A stretch of DNA of 64,000 bases from Antennarius striatus (GCF_040054535.1 NC_090781.1:4780501-4844500), one strand, 5' to 3'; counted from the stretch's first letter, positions 12,612-27,504 are shown. The notes: a model not told the origin generated them from the sequence alone. Program-made: numbers and translations.

Positions 12612-13060
12612 AAAAAAAAAAAAGAGAAATGATGTGAAAATGTTCTTGAAATGTCATTATACTGTTTGTTTATGACTTGTGGTCTTCATACAGTCTGCTT
12701 ACGTTCACAGTGTTTACAATAGGCCTATGGCTTATCTTCGATAAATACTTACCTGCAATTTGGTAATGAATATGACACTAATGTTTTCTATTGGTTGATA
12801 CTTACCTCAGAGTTATTGCTTATTTTACAGATTAATGCTACTCTATTTGTTATTTCTAGTTGCTAATGGAGTAGATTCTTATGTTACTGTTTGAGGGTTT
12901 ATTCTAACAAAAGAGGAATATGTGGTATCGTGCAATACACTCCCCATCCAGCGGTGGCACTGCACTACGGTATTGAATGAGATGAATGCATGAAGAAGGA
13001 AAGTAAACACGTTGTGAAAGTTGCGGATTGTGTCTGTCCTGCAATCTACTTCCCCCCATC
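12612..13060. other. Sequence downstream of gypsy pol, possible LTR
   Basis: A purine tract (A13 then gagaaatgatg, 12612-12633) resembles a polypurine tract followed by LTR-like unique sequence. With no second LTR for comparison this stays a guess. Confidence 0.3.
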
Positions 13061-13069
13061 TACATACAC

Positions 13070-13271
13070 AACACCACATACAAAGACATACAAACACGCA
13101 CACACACACTCACTTCTACAGGCAATTTGGGACCTGCCAATCAACCTGAAGCGCATGCTTATGGAGGTGGGAGAAAGCCGGGGAACCCGGAGAGAACCCA
13201 CGCGGACACGGGGAGAGCATGCGAATTCCGCACAGATCGGTACTTGAATCCGGACCCGCCACTGTGCCGCC
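13070..13271 (-). repeat. tRNA-headed dispersed repeat (family A), 5' portion
   Basis: The reverse strand starts with GGCGGCACAGTGG at 13271 and runs through the CGGGTTC..A.TACC region, the CATGCTCTCCCCGTG block and the GTGTGTGTG stretch. It matches the first part of the full copy at 47777-48120 with scattered differences; the 3' part is missing. Confidence 0.75.
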
Positions 13272-13289
13272 CTACTATTTAGAGTGTGC

Positions 13290-13372
13290 TCTTAATTTCC
13301 CTTGGGTGATCCCCCAAGGGAAATTTAAAATAAATAAATAAATAAATAAATAAATAAATTGGATTGGATTGG
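13290..13372. repeat. LINE/SINE tail with foldback and (AAAT)n
   Basis: AATTTCCCTTGGG (13294-13306) is inverted at 13313-13325, followed by eight AAAT units and ggattggattgg. The TTTCCCTTGGG..AATAAA pattern is typical of fish non-LTR 3' tails. Confidence 0.6.
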
Positions 13373-13729
13373 TCGTGGTCAGTTCATGACTCACATATGT
13401 ACGGTCTTACCTGAGCAACAGACTGTAATGTGGTAGGTAGCGTAAAGGTTTGCAATAACACCATCCCACTCTAATGTATCCACTATAGATCACAGGAGAC
13501 TTTGATGGCTTTTATCTATAGAAGGCAAGGGTTACCCATGACAACCGAAGCTGCTGACCCCTGACACTGAACCAGGCCCTCCACAGAACTTCAACTGGGC
13601 TCACTGCAGGACAAATGGCTGGATGGAGATGGCCATAGGCCTGCTGAAAGCCCAGGATGATGCCTGAGAGGGTCTTGTCATATAATTGCGTTGTTCTTCA
13701 TACTATTGCCTTTATTATAGGAGAATTTC

Positions 13730-13855
13730 TACTTCAATTCCTTTCAGCTTTTCCCTTCAGGGGTCGCTACAGCAAATCAGTTGCCTCTATCTAACCCTGT
13801 CTTCTGCATCCTCTTCTCTCACAATTCTATCAGTTCTTGCCTCTATTATAATAGA
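13730..13855 (-). mobile_element. RTE-type LINE, 3' terminal fragment
   Basis: On the reverse strand this is the 3' end of the RTE element present in long form at 42.6-45.7 kb, including GTAGCGACCCCTGAAGGGAAAAGC close to the end. It is 5'-truncated to about 125 bases, as is usual for LINE copies. Confidence 0.75.
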
Positions 13856-13867
13856 ACGATATACAAT

Positions 13868-13990
13868 GGTACCTCTACTTATGAAATTAATTGGTTCTGG
13901 AAGAAATTTTGTAAGTAGAAAATTTCGTAAGTAGAGACGTGTTTTCCATTCAAATGCCCTAATTCGTTCCGAGCCCCCTAAAATTCAGAC
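13868..13990. mobile_element. Candidate DNA-transposon remnant
   Basis: ATGGTACCTCTACTTATGAAATTAATTGG..AAATTTCGTAAGTAGAGACG..CGTTCCGAGC is the familiar terminal segment of a teleost MITE family. Only one end is recognisable here. Confidence 0.4.
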
Positions 13991-14317
13991 ATAAATGTTT
14001 TATAAAGCATAAAAATGCATCAAAACATGTAACAAATTAATGTTACAATTAGATTATTACACAATAAATGAGAGTTGTGCATAATGTAAAAAACAAAGAA
14101 TATAGTAAAAGAATAAAAATAATGGTCATTTACCTATTAACAGCTGTCCCCATTGTTTTTTACCCTCTTTGGTTCATGCGCTCTTGCCTCCTGCCGTGTT
14201 ATGGCTTCCTTTTGATTTTACTAACGTGGCGATTGTAGCTGCATTACGGCCATATTCTTTGGTGAGATCAACAAAACGCATACCTTTCTCATGCTTTTCT
14301 ATTATGGACAAAAAATT

Positions 14318-14538
<221 letters not shown>

Positions 14539-15357
14539 TAGGGACAATAATATGCTATTTGTATTTCAATCTTTTGTTATATTTTAGGGTCTTTTATCTC
14601 AAATTTCCATTTTATATAGTGAATATAGTCTACGCGAAGGAAGGAGATACAAGGTATCACCTTTCAAGAAGGTTAGACTAAAAAAGTCCTTTGTCCATCA
14701 ATCAATTTTAATGCTCAACCTGGAGCAAAACTGGAGATAGTCTGAGTGGGGGACTAGCGCTCTCAACTATTTGTTCCCATGTTGTCAATATGTGTCATGT
14801 CAACGTGTGTGACATATGTTCTTCTTCTGTTGCATGAAACGGGTCACAAGACAAATTTTAGCACTGCTGACAAATAAATTTCATGTTCATGTTCTTTCAT
14901 TTTAACTGAAGAATTTTCAGTTAAGTTTGATATATAAAAATAAATGAAAGTATTCAGACTTTTTGTTTAATATAACCACAGTTTCACAACGTGTTGCAGG
15001 CAGAATGAAAGTGGTTTGTCTTACTGGTCTTGTATGAAACATGCTGAGTATCTTTTTCTAATTCTTGACACCATCAGTCACAAATTCCTCCTGTCTGACA
15101 TTTTTACCAAACACTCTACAAACATAACAGAAAGCAGCATTTGTACTATAGGTGAGTCCTCTAACCATCTAAATCTTCTGTGAACCAAGCTGATCTTTTG
15201 GATACTGAGAAGCATCAGTGTCTTTCCTCAATAAATCAGAATAAATGTCTTTATACTGTGTTGCTCTTTCTTTCTTTCTCTGTCTTTGCTCCACAAATCC
15301 TACACCCCCCACCCCCTTGCCTTGTGTAGCATGTAGAATTAACATGATAACATAAAT

Positions 15358-15480
15358 TCATACATCTACTTATCCGCTTCTTCCACTTTTACGGGACGCG
15401 GGGGTTGCTAGAGCCTATCCCAATGGGTGAGAGGCGGGGAATACTCTGAGGATGACGCCGGTGCACTGCAGAGACACATG
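15358..15480 (-). repeat. Family A tRNA-headed repeat, 3' portion
   Basis: Reverse complement of the GCACTGGCGTC..CCCTG..CCGGAGT..TAGGCTC..CCGCGTCCCG block found in the full copy at 47.8-48.1 kb, diverged and truncated. The neighbouring 14533-15357 shows no other recognisable feature. Confidence 0.65.
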
Positions 15481-15787
15481 AAATACAATCTTGATAACAT
15501 TATTAAAAAAAATAAAAGTTTTTGATGACACAATATGAATTTAGATGTTTTTTCTGTTTTATAGTGTGTGTCATAGCTACAGTATATACTGCTTCCAATA
15601 CTCCAACACCTAATAATATCTGTTTGCTGGATCATTTATTGTGTTTCGGTTCGACAACTAATACCCTTATTACCGGTGAAACTAAAATTATGAACCAGTT
15701 TGTTTTATTGGACCAGCTGTTTATTGCAATATCAAAAGCAATAGTTTAAAAACACTTGATCAGTAATAAAATGTTAATATTCAAACT

Positions 15788-16020
15788 GGAGTGCAGCGTC
15801 TATTGACTGGCGCTATCCTTCCCCTCTTGTGCGGCCCGTGGGGCTTGGATTCGGTCCGTGTCAGACGTGGGCCGGTACACCCCTCATTGGACAGCCTGGT
15901 GGACCCGGTCCGCCATTCGACCCGAATTTAGCGCAGACATCCGATCCGCTGCAGTTCCGAGCTCCCGACCTTACAAGTTCTGCCACCCCCAGCCAGTGAG
16001 GAGCGCTGTGGTGCGGTTCT
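15788..16020 (-). pseudogene. Diverged, truncated 7SL RNA copy
   Basis: On the reverse strand the 3' two thirds follow 7SL: GATCGGATGTCTGCGCTAAATTCGG, GTCCACCAGG, GAGGGGTGTACCGGCCCA, GATAGCGCCAGTCAATAGACGCTGCACTCCAG. The 5' Alu-domain sequence (about 16020-15950) is barely recognisable, the helix 6 arm is shortened, and the helix 8 internal-loop bases that SRP54 needs (GGAGCAGG, GATCAGTAG) are changed. The RNA also lacks the last ~20 nt and a T-run. It is therefore read as a 7SL-derived pseudogene. Oddly, a TGACGTCA lies about 45-50 bases upstream (16066-16073), as at the intact gene. That suggests DNA-level duplication with the promoter, or use of the site by the divergent neighbour tlcd3a. 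Confidence 0.75.
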
Positions 16021-16065
16021 TCTTCTTCTTCTTCTTGGTTGACGTTCGGTTGACGTTCACAAACA

Positions 16066-16073
16066 TGACGTCA
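16066..16073. promoter_or_regulatory. CRE/ATF site between the 7SL copy and tlcd3a
   Basis: Perfect TGACGTCA, 180 bases upstream of the tlcd3a start codon and about 45 bases upstream of the 7SL-like copy on the other strand. A CCAAT motif (gaccaatccc, about 16098-16107) lies between it and tlcd3a. It could serve either unit. Confidence 0.55.
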
Positions 16074-16252
16074 TTATGTTTTTGATTTACAACTCATCCG
16101 ACCAATCCCGTTTGAATAAAGAATCCCGGGAACACGGAAGCTGACCGGTAGTTACCTGCTAGCCACATTAGAGTCAGTGTAGCAGCGAGCAGTGAAGCGA
16201 ATTGACTGAATTTAGCCATTATTTGCTTCCACGTCTCACTCGCCGTGAAACA

Positions 16253-18984
<2,732 letters not shown>

Positions 18985-19186
18985 GGATTCCTCATTCACA
19001 AAATGAACTTGTTTCACACAAAAACTAAAGATGAAAGTACAAGAACTACTGTGAGACAAAGATGTCTAAAATGAGTGAATTAACAGGAAACATACAATTT
19101 TTTAGAAGATATAATCCCAAGTACTGTAACATGGTCATCGTACAAGAACAATTTTTTTTTTTTTAAAGTAAAAGTTTTGTGTCAAA

Positions 19187-19460
19187 CTTTGGAACAAACT
19201 GGAAAACAAAGTTAGGAGTCTAGGAACACTATCTGCCTTTAAAAAAGCCTTCAAAAACTTGACTTTGCAAGGTTACATTTCTGACGCAAATGATGGTTAA
19301 TACCTCTGATTGCTATGGTTTATTAAACTACATGTGTCATGCCCATGGAACAATATCACTGTGACCTTAGTGCAGCAAACGAGATGGTGAACTGATAAAG
19401 ACAAGTGCAAGCACACACGTCTATTGGACTGAATGAACAATCAAATAAACAATGTACCAG
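19187..19460 (+). mobile_element. LINE 3' terminal fragment within the tlcd3a 3' region
   Basis: In frame from about 19187: LWNKLENKVRSLGTLSAF, then KKAFKNLTLQGY and a stop near 19301. This matches the usual end of L2/Rex1-like reverse transcriptase ORFs (WN.LP..VR....L..FK..LK). Sequence after the stop ends in TCAAATAAACAATG, including AATAAA at 19444-19449, the first canonical poly(A) signal downstream of the tlcd3a stop. Confidence 0.6.
19444..19449 (+). promoter_or_regulatory. Candidate tlcd3a poly(A) signal, apparently LINE-derived
   Basis: AATAAA 460 bases after the tlcd3a stop codon, inside the LINE tail described above. A second AATAAA lies near 19652. Confidence 0.4.
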
Positions 19461-20261
19461 AATCATGATTTACATGTGATATGTAATGTATGAATCTGGT
19501 TGATGTGCTGTAATGAGAGAGATGTTGATTCAGGGGACAGGACGTTTACAAGTCAATGGCTTCCACCCGTCAAACCTTTTTTTTCTTTTTGGATGTCTAT
19601 GTTCCAAAACTGATGAAAGTAAAGTCTGCTGTAATAACATGTCTGGAAAGAAAAAAATAAACTGACAAAATTTGACTCTCCTATTGCTTGATGAACAGGT
19701 TTGTTTTTGTGTTTTGTGTTCCATTTATAAAACTGGGCAAAACTGCATTAAGTATAACCATTTGCAAAATATATTTTAGTATTAAAACAGTTCTTTCCAA
19801 TTATCAAACATACAATTAAATTTTTACAGGTGAAAATTTGAATGCTTGCACCGAGTGGATGCACTGCTATTTTTGCATATCCTAGATGTACTGTAAGTTA
19901 CGATATTAAGAAAATATCAATGCACATTGATATCAGAATGTTTTGTGACGCTAAAATTTCCCATAACACTACAGATTTTTTAACTAGGTATGTTCAAGGA
20001 TTTGTAGATGTTCCCTTCTGTTGTGTGGACCCCTGACAGCTAAAGTATTATAATCTCTACTCACATACCAGAATCAAGCACATACTCAATGTGAATCCAA
20101 ATATCACAGGTCTATAACAGCATATCAGCTAGTTTACAGTATTAAAACTCATATGTTGTGACTTGCAAATTTAATCCACTACCACACCTGATGAGGAACT
20201 GCACAACTTCTCCATTTCAAGGTAAACTATTACTGAGAATGTTTAATGTGAAAATGGGCCA

Positions 20262-20267
20262 TTTATT
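20262..20267 (-). promoter_or_regulatory. Candidate gemin4 poly(A) signal
   Basis: Reverse-strand AATAAA (tttatt on +), about 150 bases past the gemin4 stop codon. About 800 bases separate it from the tlcd3a signal on the other strand, and this gap (19470-20260) holds nothing recognisable. Confidence 0.4.
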
Positions 20268-20417
20268 AATCACAACTTCTTACTCATCCCTCTGTAAATG
20301 ATGTCAGTGTAGCATATGACAATGACAACAGAAATTATCTCCGTAATTAATCATCTGACAAACTAAGTACAGTGATTTTGGAGCATTTGCAAAATTCTTC
20401 AAGGAACAAAATCTGTC

Positions 20418-23400
20418 TTAAGTTGCTGATGACACAAGTTGAGAGATCTTTTGCTGTAGCACAGCCTTCATCTCCTCGTTCTCCAGGTTGTCTGTGATGG
20501 TGGAGAAGAAATGTCGCGTATTGTTGCTCTCCAGTGGGCTGCTGCTGTCTGGGAAAGCAGCCATGATAGCCTCATAGTGGCTGAGGATCTCCAAACTGGA
20601 GAGAAATAAAGGTTCACACTGGCCTCCTGGCATCATCACCTTTGAAAATTAGAAACGCATATTAAAGGAGTTTGTTCTAATAAATGGAGAGCAATGCCTT
20701 GGAACTTCTGCTGGTATCGTCAAATATCAGAATTTTAAATTTCAAGCATCCAGATCACATTGCATTTCCAAAATAGCAAGTCTACGCTTTTGCTTTTATA
20801 ATTATATTAATATCTAGTATTACTATTAAATGCATTAGGTGCATATACAAATAAACCTGGTTCTCTGATAACTGATGGTTATGTTTACCAAAAACCTGCA
20901 CATGCAGCATCTATTAACAGGAGTCCGGTTCCTGAAAGTAAGATCACCCTTTCCAGCCAATCAGATGCTCATATTCGCAATTCAAGTAGTTATGATATTA
21001 CATTTAAAATTACATACCTGGACATGCTGAACATGGCAGAAGAGCTGGCTGAGTACAAAAAGGACCTCCTGACTGGGAATGATCTTGAGCTTTTCCTCCA
21101 TCTGTGACTCATTTGATTTCAGAGGACATCTAACTTCCTGTTTGTCTGTCTGAGAGTCTGCGGGCATTGTAAGTGATCTGGATGAAGGATTGAGGTGTCC
21201 AGACGCTTGTGTTGTAGGACATAGTGAAGCAGCAGTTGAAATAAGAGGCAGTTTGGCTTTCAGGGAGGTCATCATCTCCCTCACAGCATGGGCGTACAAC
21301 CGGCCAACATGTTCCCACCCGCCTGTTGTCAGCCACTGAGAGCAGCTTGACCCACAGAGCAGCTGAAAGACGCGAAGCAGGAGGACAGACATACGGAGTT
21401 CACAAGAAAACTTCTTCAGATCAAGGAGAGGCAAATAGTCCACGTACTCCAGTGAGAAGGGAACTTGGAGACGACCGGAAGTGATGAGCTCTGTCAGGAC
21501 TCCCAACAGTCTGGACCACTGAGAGATGGAGCACGAGGGTAGAGTTTGGGTCAGAGCCACCAACAGGCCTTTGCTGAACATGGTGACATCGTCTGGCCGG
21601 CCCTGGTCCACAGACAGATGACGCAACATGGTAGCCTGCAGGGAGTCTGATATGGAACAGCACTCCATCCAGGCGACAAGACCTGTACCCTGGCCGTACA
21701 GAGGCAGGTCCAGCCCTGACCACTCCTATCGAGGTAGAGACAGAAGTGAACAAACACATTAAAGGGAATAATACACTCAGGTGATCAGGGACTTCTTTCA
21801 GATACCGGCTTAGTTTAGCTAACAGCATTAGTGCTTTTTTATTGTAATCGGTGAGATTTTGCCAGGTGCCTGCCTGACGCAAATATCCAGTGGCGATGTA
21901 CAGTCAGGTCCATAAATATTGGGACACTGACACAATTAATTTTTTTTGCTCTATGCATCACCACAATGGATTTGAAATGAAATAAACAAAGTGTGCTTTA
22001 ACTTCAGACTTTCCCCTTTAGTTTGAGGGTATTTACATCCACATCAGGTGAATGGGGTAGGAAATACATCGGCTTGTATAAGTGCCTCCCACTTTTTAAA
22101 TGGGCCAAATGTAATGGCACACATTAAACAATCAAAAATCAAAATTTAACTTTTTAATATTTGGCTGCCATTTGCATTTACAATCACTTACAGCCTGAAG
22201 TCTGGGTCGCATTGACATCACCAGATGCTGGGTTTTCCTGAGCAGTTGCTTACCTTCTCCATGCTCATCTCGTTCACTCTGGTACAAGTTGATCTTTGTC
22301 TCATCTGTCCATAGGATGTTGTTCTAGAACTGTTAAAGTCTTTATTAGATGTTTGGCAAACTCTAATCTGATCTTCCTGTTTTTGAGGCTCACCAATAGT
22401 CTACATCTTGTGGTGAACACTCTCTATTCACTCTGGTGAAGTCTTCTTTTGATTGTTGAATCGTTGACAGAAATACACCTACTTCTTAAGAGTGTTCCTG
22501 ATATGGCCAACTGTTGTGAAAGGTTTTGTTTTTCACCAGAGATGAATGCTTCTGTCATCCACTAGAGTGGTTTTCCATCATCTTCCAGTTGATTTAACCA
22601 CACCTAATGGTTTTTGCAATCTCTCTGATGGGTTTCTTATTTTTCAGCCTAATCATGGCTTTCTTCATTGATAATGACAGGTCTTTGGATCTCATAGAGT
22701 TGATGCAACAGATTCCAAATGCAAATGTCACACCAAGAATCAATACCCAACCTTTTTCTTGCTTAACTGATGTAAAACTAATAAGAAAATAGACTACATT
22801 TGTCCATGAAACAGCTGTTGAGTCAATGTGTTTCCTTAAAACGTTGGAGGCACACATTTTTTTATAACAGTTGTAATTCCTATACTGCTCACTAGGATTT
22901 GATGTAAATCCCTCAAATTAAAGGTGCAAGTCTGCAGCTAAACAACATCTAGATTGTTTTATTCAAAATCCATTGTGTTGGTGTAGAGCGAAAAAGATGA
23001 AAATTGTGTCGATGTCCCAATATTTATGGACCTGACTGTATTTTTACCAAGCATGATTAACACTTAATGAATTCCATCTCCTCTGGCCCCTTGGTGGTAT
23101 CAGCTGCGGCGTCACCTGCTGCTGTGCTCCTGCTGGACCCCACTTCTACTGTTACTATCACCTTGGGTACCGCACTGTGGCTACAAGCCATGCCTGTTCT
23201 GCGACAACACTACCCTTGTGCTCTTACTGTTCTTCCCTCCGTCTTTCTCTTCCCCTCTCAACCCTTGCTCTCTATCTATATTTATTGAATGTCTGTTGGT
23301 CCATGAAGTTGTTGTACCTTTTTATCCTCTGTCAAGCCCTTTGAGGCAAGTGTGATTTGTGATAAAAACAGAAGAAATCCATAAGGGGGAAAATACTTTT

Positions 23401-26400
23401 ACAGTATGTACAGTATATTGTATTGAATTGACCCAACACAGTTGAAGTACATACTGCATAGGCTGGTGGTCTGTATATGGATTATTATACCGTACATTGA
23501 TGTCTTTGTACATCTGACTGCCAAAAAGACAGAATGTCTTACCTGCTCAGGTAGATCACACACAGTCAGCAGAGATGAGGGAACCTCATTTTTGAAGTGG
23601 TCACCCCAAACAGACTTTATGTGGAAACGAACAGTCCAATCCAGTGTTTCCATCTTGTTATAGAGCCAGAACAGAGCTCTGGACCAGCTGCTGGGGGCCG
23701 CCGCCACTTCTTTACTAAGCACTTGCCCCAAAGTGGTCAGCAGCGATATGAGCAGCTCTCTAGTTTCCATATGGATGGCGCTCACTGGTGGCTGCTCCCA
23801 ACACCTAGAGAATAAGTAAAGGAGCTTTTAAATTAGATAGGTGAACAATAATAGAATCACACAGGGTGTAAGGATCTGGATCTAATGCCTTAAAACATAT
23901 TATCATACAAACCTGAGAGTCTGGTTGTGCAGCTGGGACAGGACATAGAGGAGAGGAAATGGAGAACAGTCTAACACCCAGTGAGGAGTGTTGTCCATGT
24001 CTGGGACATCCACTGATAAAGCAGTGTGAAGAAGTTGCAAACTCAGCTCTAAATCTGAGACAGTTGGACCTGAAGGGAACATAAAGGAATAACCTGGAGC
24101 AGACAGTGTAGAAATTCCCTTTACATTAACACATGCATAATCATTTTCCGCAAAGACTCCTTAATTATATCAGTGTTTTTTTCTGTGGTATCATAATTTA
24201 AAGCTCCAGGAATATCACAGTAACAGTCACTTACAGTTTTGTATCGTCAAACTTATTTTAAAAGTAATAAACTGCTAATGAAACAAACATGAAAATAATT
24301 ACTAAATCTGAAAATAATACATTGTGAAGCACACCCTGGTCCAGAGGATGAAATTTTCCTGCAAACTCGACAACCTGGTGCTTGTTGTTTTGTCCACGTA
24401 TTGTAAAGTGACAAACACTCCTGGACACCATTATTGTGGTATTGTGTAAACATTTTAAATCATTTTAAATGAGCAGATCCTAATTTAAAATGAAACTTTC
24501 AGATATAATTTTTTTATCTATACAGTACTTATTTACTGGAATTTATTGGTACCCCCCCTGAAATTATGCTGTGAATCCTTAAAATTTATTGTTTTGATAA
24601 ATTCTTAACTATGCGCCTAATAATTCTTAGACTTTTCTCTAAAACTCCAGTACGAAAGACTTAATTTTTTAAATGTATAATGCGCCCTCGCACATTCGCG
24701 CATCAACTATTGCGACTTCACCTCATTGTGGATTCTTAGTAGGCAGTCACGTGATACTGCACGAGCATTCTATTGGCTGACAGCATTTGGAAGTGTGCTT
24801 TGTTCCGTCAGTCTCGAACTTTTGTGAAACACAAAAGTGTATTAAAAACTCTATCAGTGTGGGAAAAGGTAATACAGATAGAAAGTGGTTTAATATCAGC
24901 ATGGAGAGGGTTCATAAATGTTTAAATTACCGTAAATGATAAGATAAATAGATCGCGATCTCGATCGCGGATTCCTCAATCGCGTTTGGTTCCTGGAATG
25001 CATTGACCGCAAAGAACGAGGGCACACTGTAATTTTCTCTGTTCATTGATTGCATCACATTACAGTACATCCTGTTTTTTCCTGTGATTTTTTTTTACTA
25101 TATTACCAAACTACAATAATGGTTAAAGATTGTGTTTCACACTTCATAGATTCTTTTTTATTAAGTGTTACTGTGTACCAACACGAACCATATAGTCTGA
25201 AACACTTTGCACAACACTATGGTTGCATATTTTCCTAAAACAAGTCCCTAAAGGTATACAGTAGATATAAACGTTATGCCTGGTTTCACTGTGTCATTAT
25301 CTGAAAAAGCAAGAAAAGAGAAAATTCCCAAACTAATATTGCAGTCTGGGATTAGATAAATTATCAGTTTATGAGGATCTACGTATGAATATAACAGGAC
25401 ACTCACCTGAAGTAGACAGGTTAGGAAGGACGAAGATATTCACGACCTCCTGAGGGAGCAGAAAGCTTTGCTTCACATCTTCTCCCTCAACTGTCATCTC
25501 TGGCATCATCAACAGACCCACAAACTTCAGGAACTGCTCTTTTTCACTAGTTGATAATGATTTGGTTTTCATTATTTCCTGTAGACTCCTACATAGTAGA
25601 CTACTACCAGTCAGTATATCCTTTCTTTCATCTATACTGAACTTCTCCATTTCTTCTTCATTACATTGAGTTTCCTCTATTTGTTCCTTCTGTACTCTGA
25701 GTCCAGGCAGCTTCTGTAGGATCTTAACAATAAAAGCTGAGGCACCTTTATTGAAAATAGCTGAATGACAGCAAGACTTCAAAGCAGCCTCTGGGTTCTG
25801 AAATGCAACTCTTGCAACTAAAGAAACCGCTGTGTTCAAATTCCCCTGTGATGCTGCTGCTCCACCCCCTCCTTGGATGATGCAGTTGAAGGCCATGTTG
25901 AGCTCCTGTTGAAACCCCTCCGCCAGAGCAGTGGGGACAGAGCCCCCAAAGAAACCCCTGATAGACAATCTCAACGTGGCAGTCAGTACTCTGTTCTTGT
26001 CTTCAAATGAGAGTGCAGAAAAAATATCTGAAACAATCTTCATCAGCTTCCTGCATTGGCTCACATTCGAGTTATTGCCATCGAGTTTACTCATCAAGGT
26101 GGAGGTCAGTCTGATTAGTGTGTGGCACTCTTGGAAGGCTGATTGATTCTTTTCTAGACAGTCCATCCAGTATTCATCACAAGCAGCCCAACTCTTCTCA
26201 CACACAAATAAAGCTGCAAAGTTTTGGTAGTCATCCAGGCGCTGAGCGATGATGACTGCAGCCACCTTTGTGTTCACCTCAGGTGTACACTCTACAGAAG
26301 GGAAAGCCATGGACTCCAACAAACCTCTCAGGATATTCTTCCTAGTCTCTTCATCGTGTATTTTAATAGTCTCTGACACATCTGCCTTTTGTAGAGCTGT

Positions 26401-27504
26401 AAGGACTCTCTTTACACTTTGTTTTAGTTTGAAAGCAGAGTAGCTAGGAAGAGTGTTGTCACAAACCTTAAGCAGTCCATTGCTTTGCCAAAACTGAGCA
26501 AGTTCTGTAATAATCTTCAAGGCTTCACCAGGTTTCAAACAGCTGGGTTGAAAATGAAATGGTGTGTGACAAGCACACAAGTCTCTGTAAGCCTCCACAA
26601 CTAGTTCAGGAGAAACTTTCTCATTATTCATTTCTGCTATGCTAACAACTTCCGACAGGTAGTGTACTTTCTCTTCGGGTGGAAGTACAACTACTTGGTC
26701 TATCAGAAAGGTTTTGTAAAGAGCATCAAGAGACACGGAAAGAGCTTGAAGGCACACGTCTGTTTTAGATACGTGATCTTTAATATATTCAAGTGCATGA
26801 AAGAGAATATGCAGGACATCGGGGTTTGATGATGATGATGGTAGCTCTAATGGACTTAGCTTTAACCTCTTGGCAGCCTGAGTAGACAAACTGGAAGAGG
26901 AAGAGGAGAGACAGGCATATTGTTTGGCAAAAAGCATCTGTATGTTGTTTTCTCCTGTGACGTTTTCCTTTTCCCTGCCTCTCCACAATTCCCACCACAC
27001 TTGAAGGAGAAGTGTGACATCGTCGTCAGTAGTAGGGCAGCTCCTAATGTGCTGCACTAATCTTTGAAGCTCAGTAGCAACCTGATGTTTGGGAAGATGC
27101 AAAAGAAAACTGGCAAATGTCCTACCAGCAGCCAATGACTTCACCAATTCTAGTAAGACAACAATGTTGACCTCTGGGAGGCTGTTCTGAAGGCCAAAGA
27201 AATGGTTCTCCTTCCAGGCTACATCTAGATCTTCTCCAGTTTCCCTAGAAAGCAGCTTAAGCCACACAACACAAACCACGTTCTTTATCCACTTAATAGT
27301 AGTTGCTGAAGGACCTGCACCAAGGTCTTGTCCACATATTTCTACAATAGCTGACAGGACTGGATGTCCCACCCTACTCCAGTCAGCTTTCTGAATTGTG
27401 GAGAGGGATGAGGGGAGAGACAGCTTCTCAGCCTGCAAGAAAGCGCCCTGAAGAATGGCCCAGTCTGAAAGTGGAAGTGAGCAGACGTCATGACTCAGTT
27501 CCAT
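20418..27504 (-). CDS. gemin4: Gem-associated protein 4 (SMN complex subunit), complete coding region
   Basis: Five coding exons (25407-27504, 23913-24069, 23543-23804, 21018-21725, 20418-20639) join in phase to 1148 residues; human GEMIN4 has 1058. Landmarks that match the family in order: AILQGAFLQAEKL near the N terminus, VWWELW, AAKRLKLSP, FVCEKSWA, VAFQNPEAALKSC, LDWTVRFHIKS..GDHFKNEVP, GQGTGLVAWMECC, FSKGLLVALTQTLP, VPFSLEYVDYLPLLDLKKF, and QQKISQLVSS at the C terminus. The protein is a largely helical, leucine-rich scaffold that joins Gemin3 and others in the SMN complex assembling Sm rings on spliceosomal snRNAs. I start at ATG 27502-27504 (MELSHDV), which aligns with the human MDLG start. 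The upstream exon (ends 27995) has its own ATG that reads out of frame. Mammalian GEMIN4 is coded mostly in one exon; here the 3' third is split. Confidence 0.93.
21901..23038 (-). mobile_element. Tc1/mariner-type transposon, defective, in a gemin4 intron
   Basis: Inverted ends CAGTCAGGTCCATAAATATTGGGACA at 21901 and its complement at 23038, each flanked by TA, give a 1138-bp element with the expected TA duplication. On the reverse strand a frame near 22600-22700 reads MRSKDLSLSMKK..IRLK....IREIAKTI, the start of a Tc1 transposase with its helix-turn-helix. The rest of the transposase is scrambled by stops and frameshifts, so it is immobile without help. Because the ends are still near-identical, insertion is probably not ancient. 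Confidence 0.88.
23060..23400. other. Intronic sequence with a possible non-LTR tail
   Basis: gtcaagccctttgaggcaagtgtgatttgtgat (about 23333-23365) resembles the 3' tail of an L2-type LINE or SINE. Nothing else is supported. Confidence 0.3.
24640..25030. other. gemin4 intron with a candidate MITE
   Basis: tataatgcgccctcgcacattcgcg (about 24679) and gaacgagggcacactgtaa (about 25014) form loosely inverted ends around a segment containing GATCGCGATCTCGATCGCGG. This looks like a short non-autonomous DNA transposon. Superfamily and borders are not certain. Confidence 0.35.
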
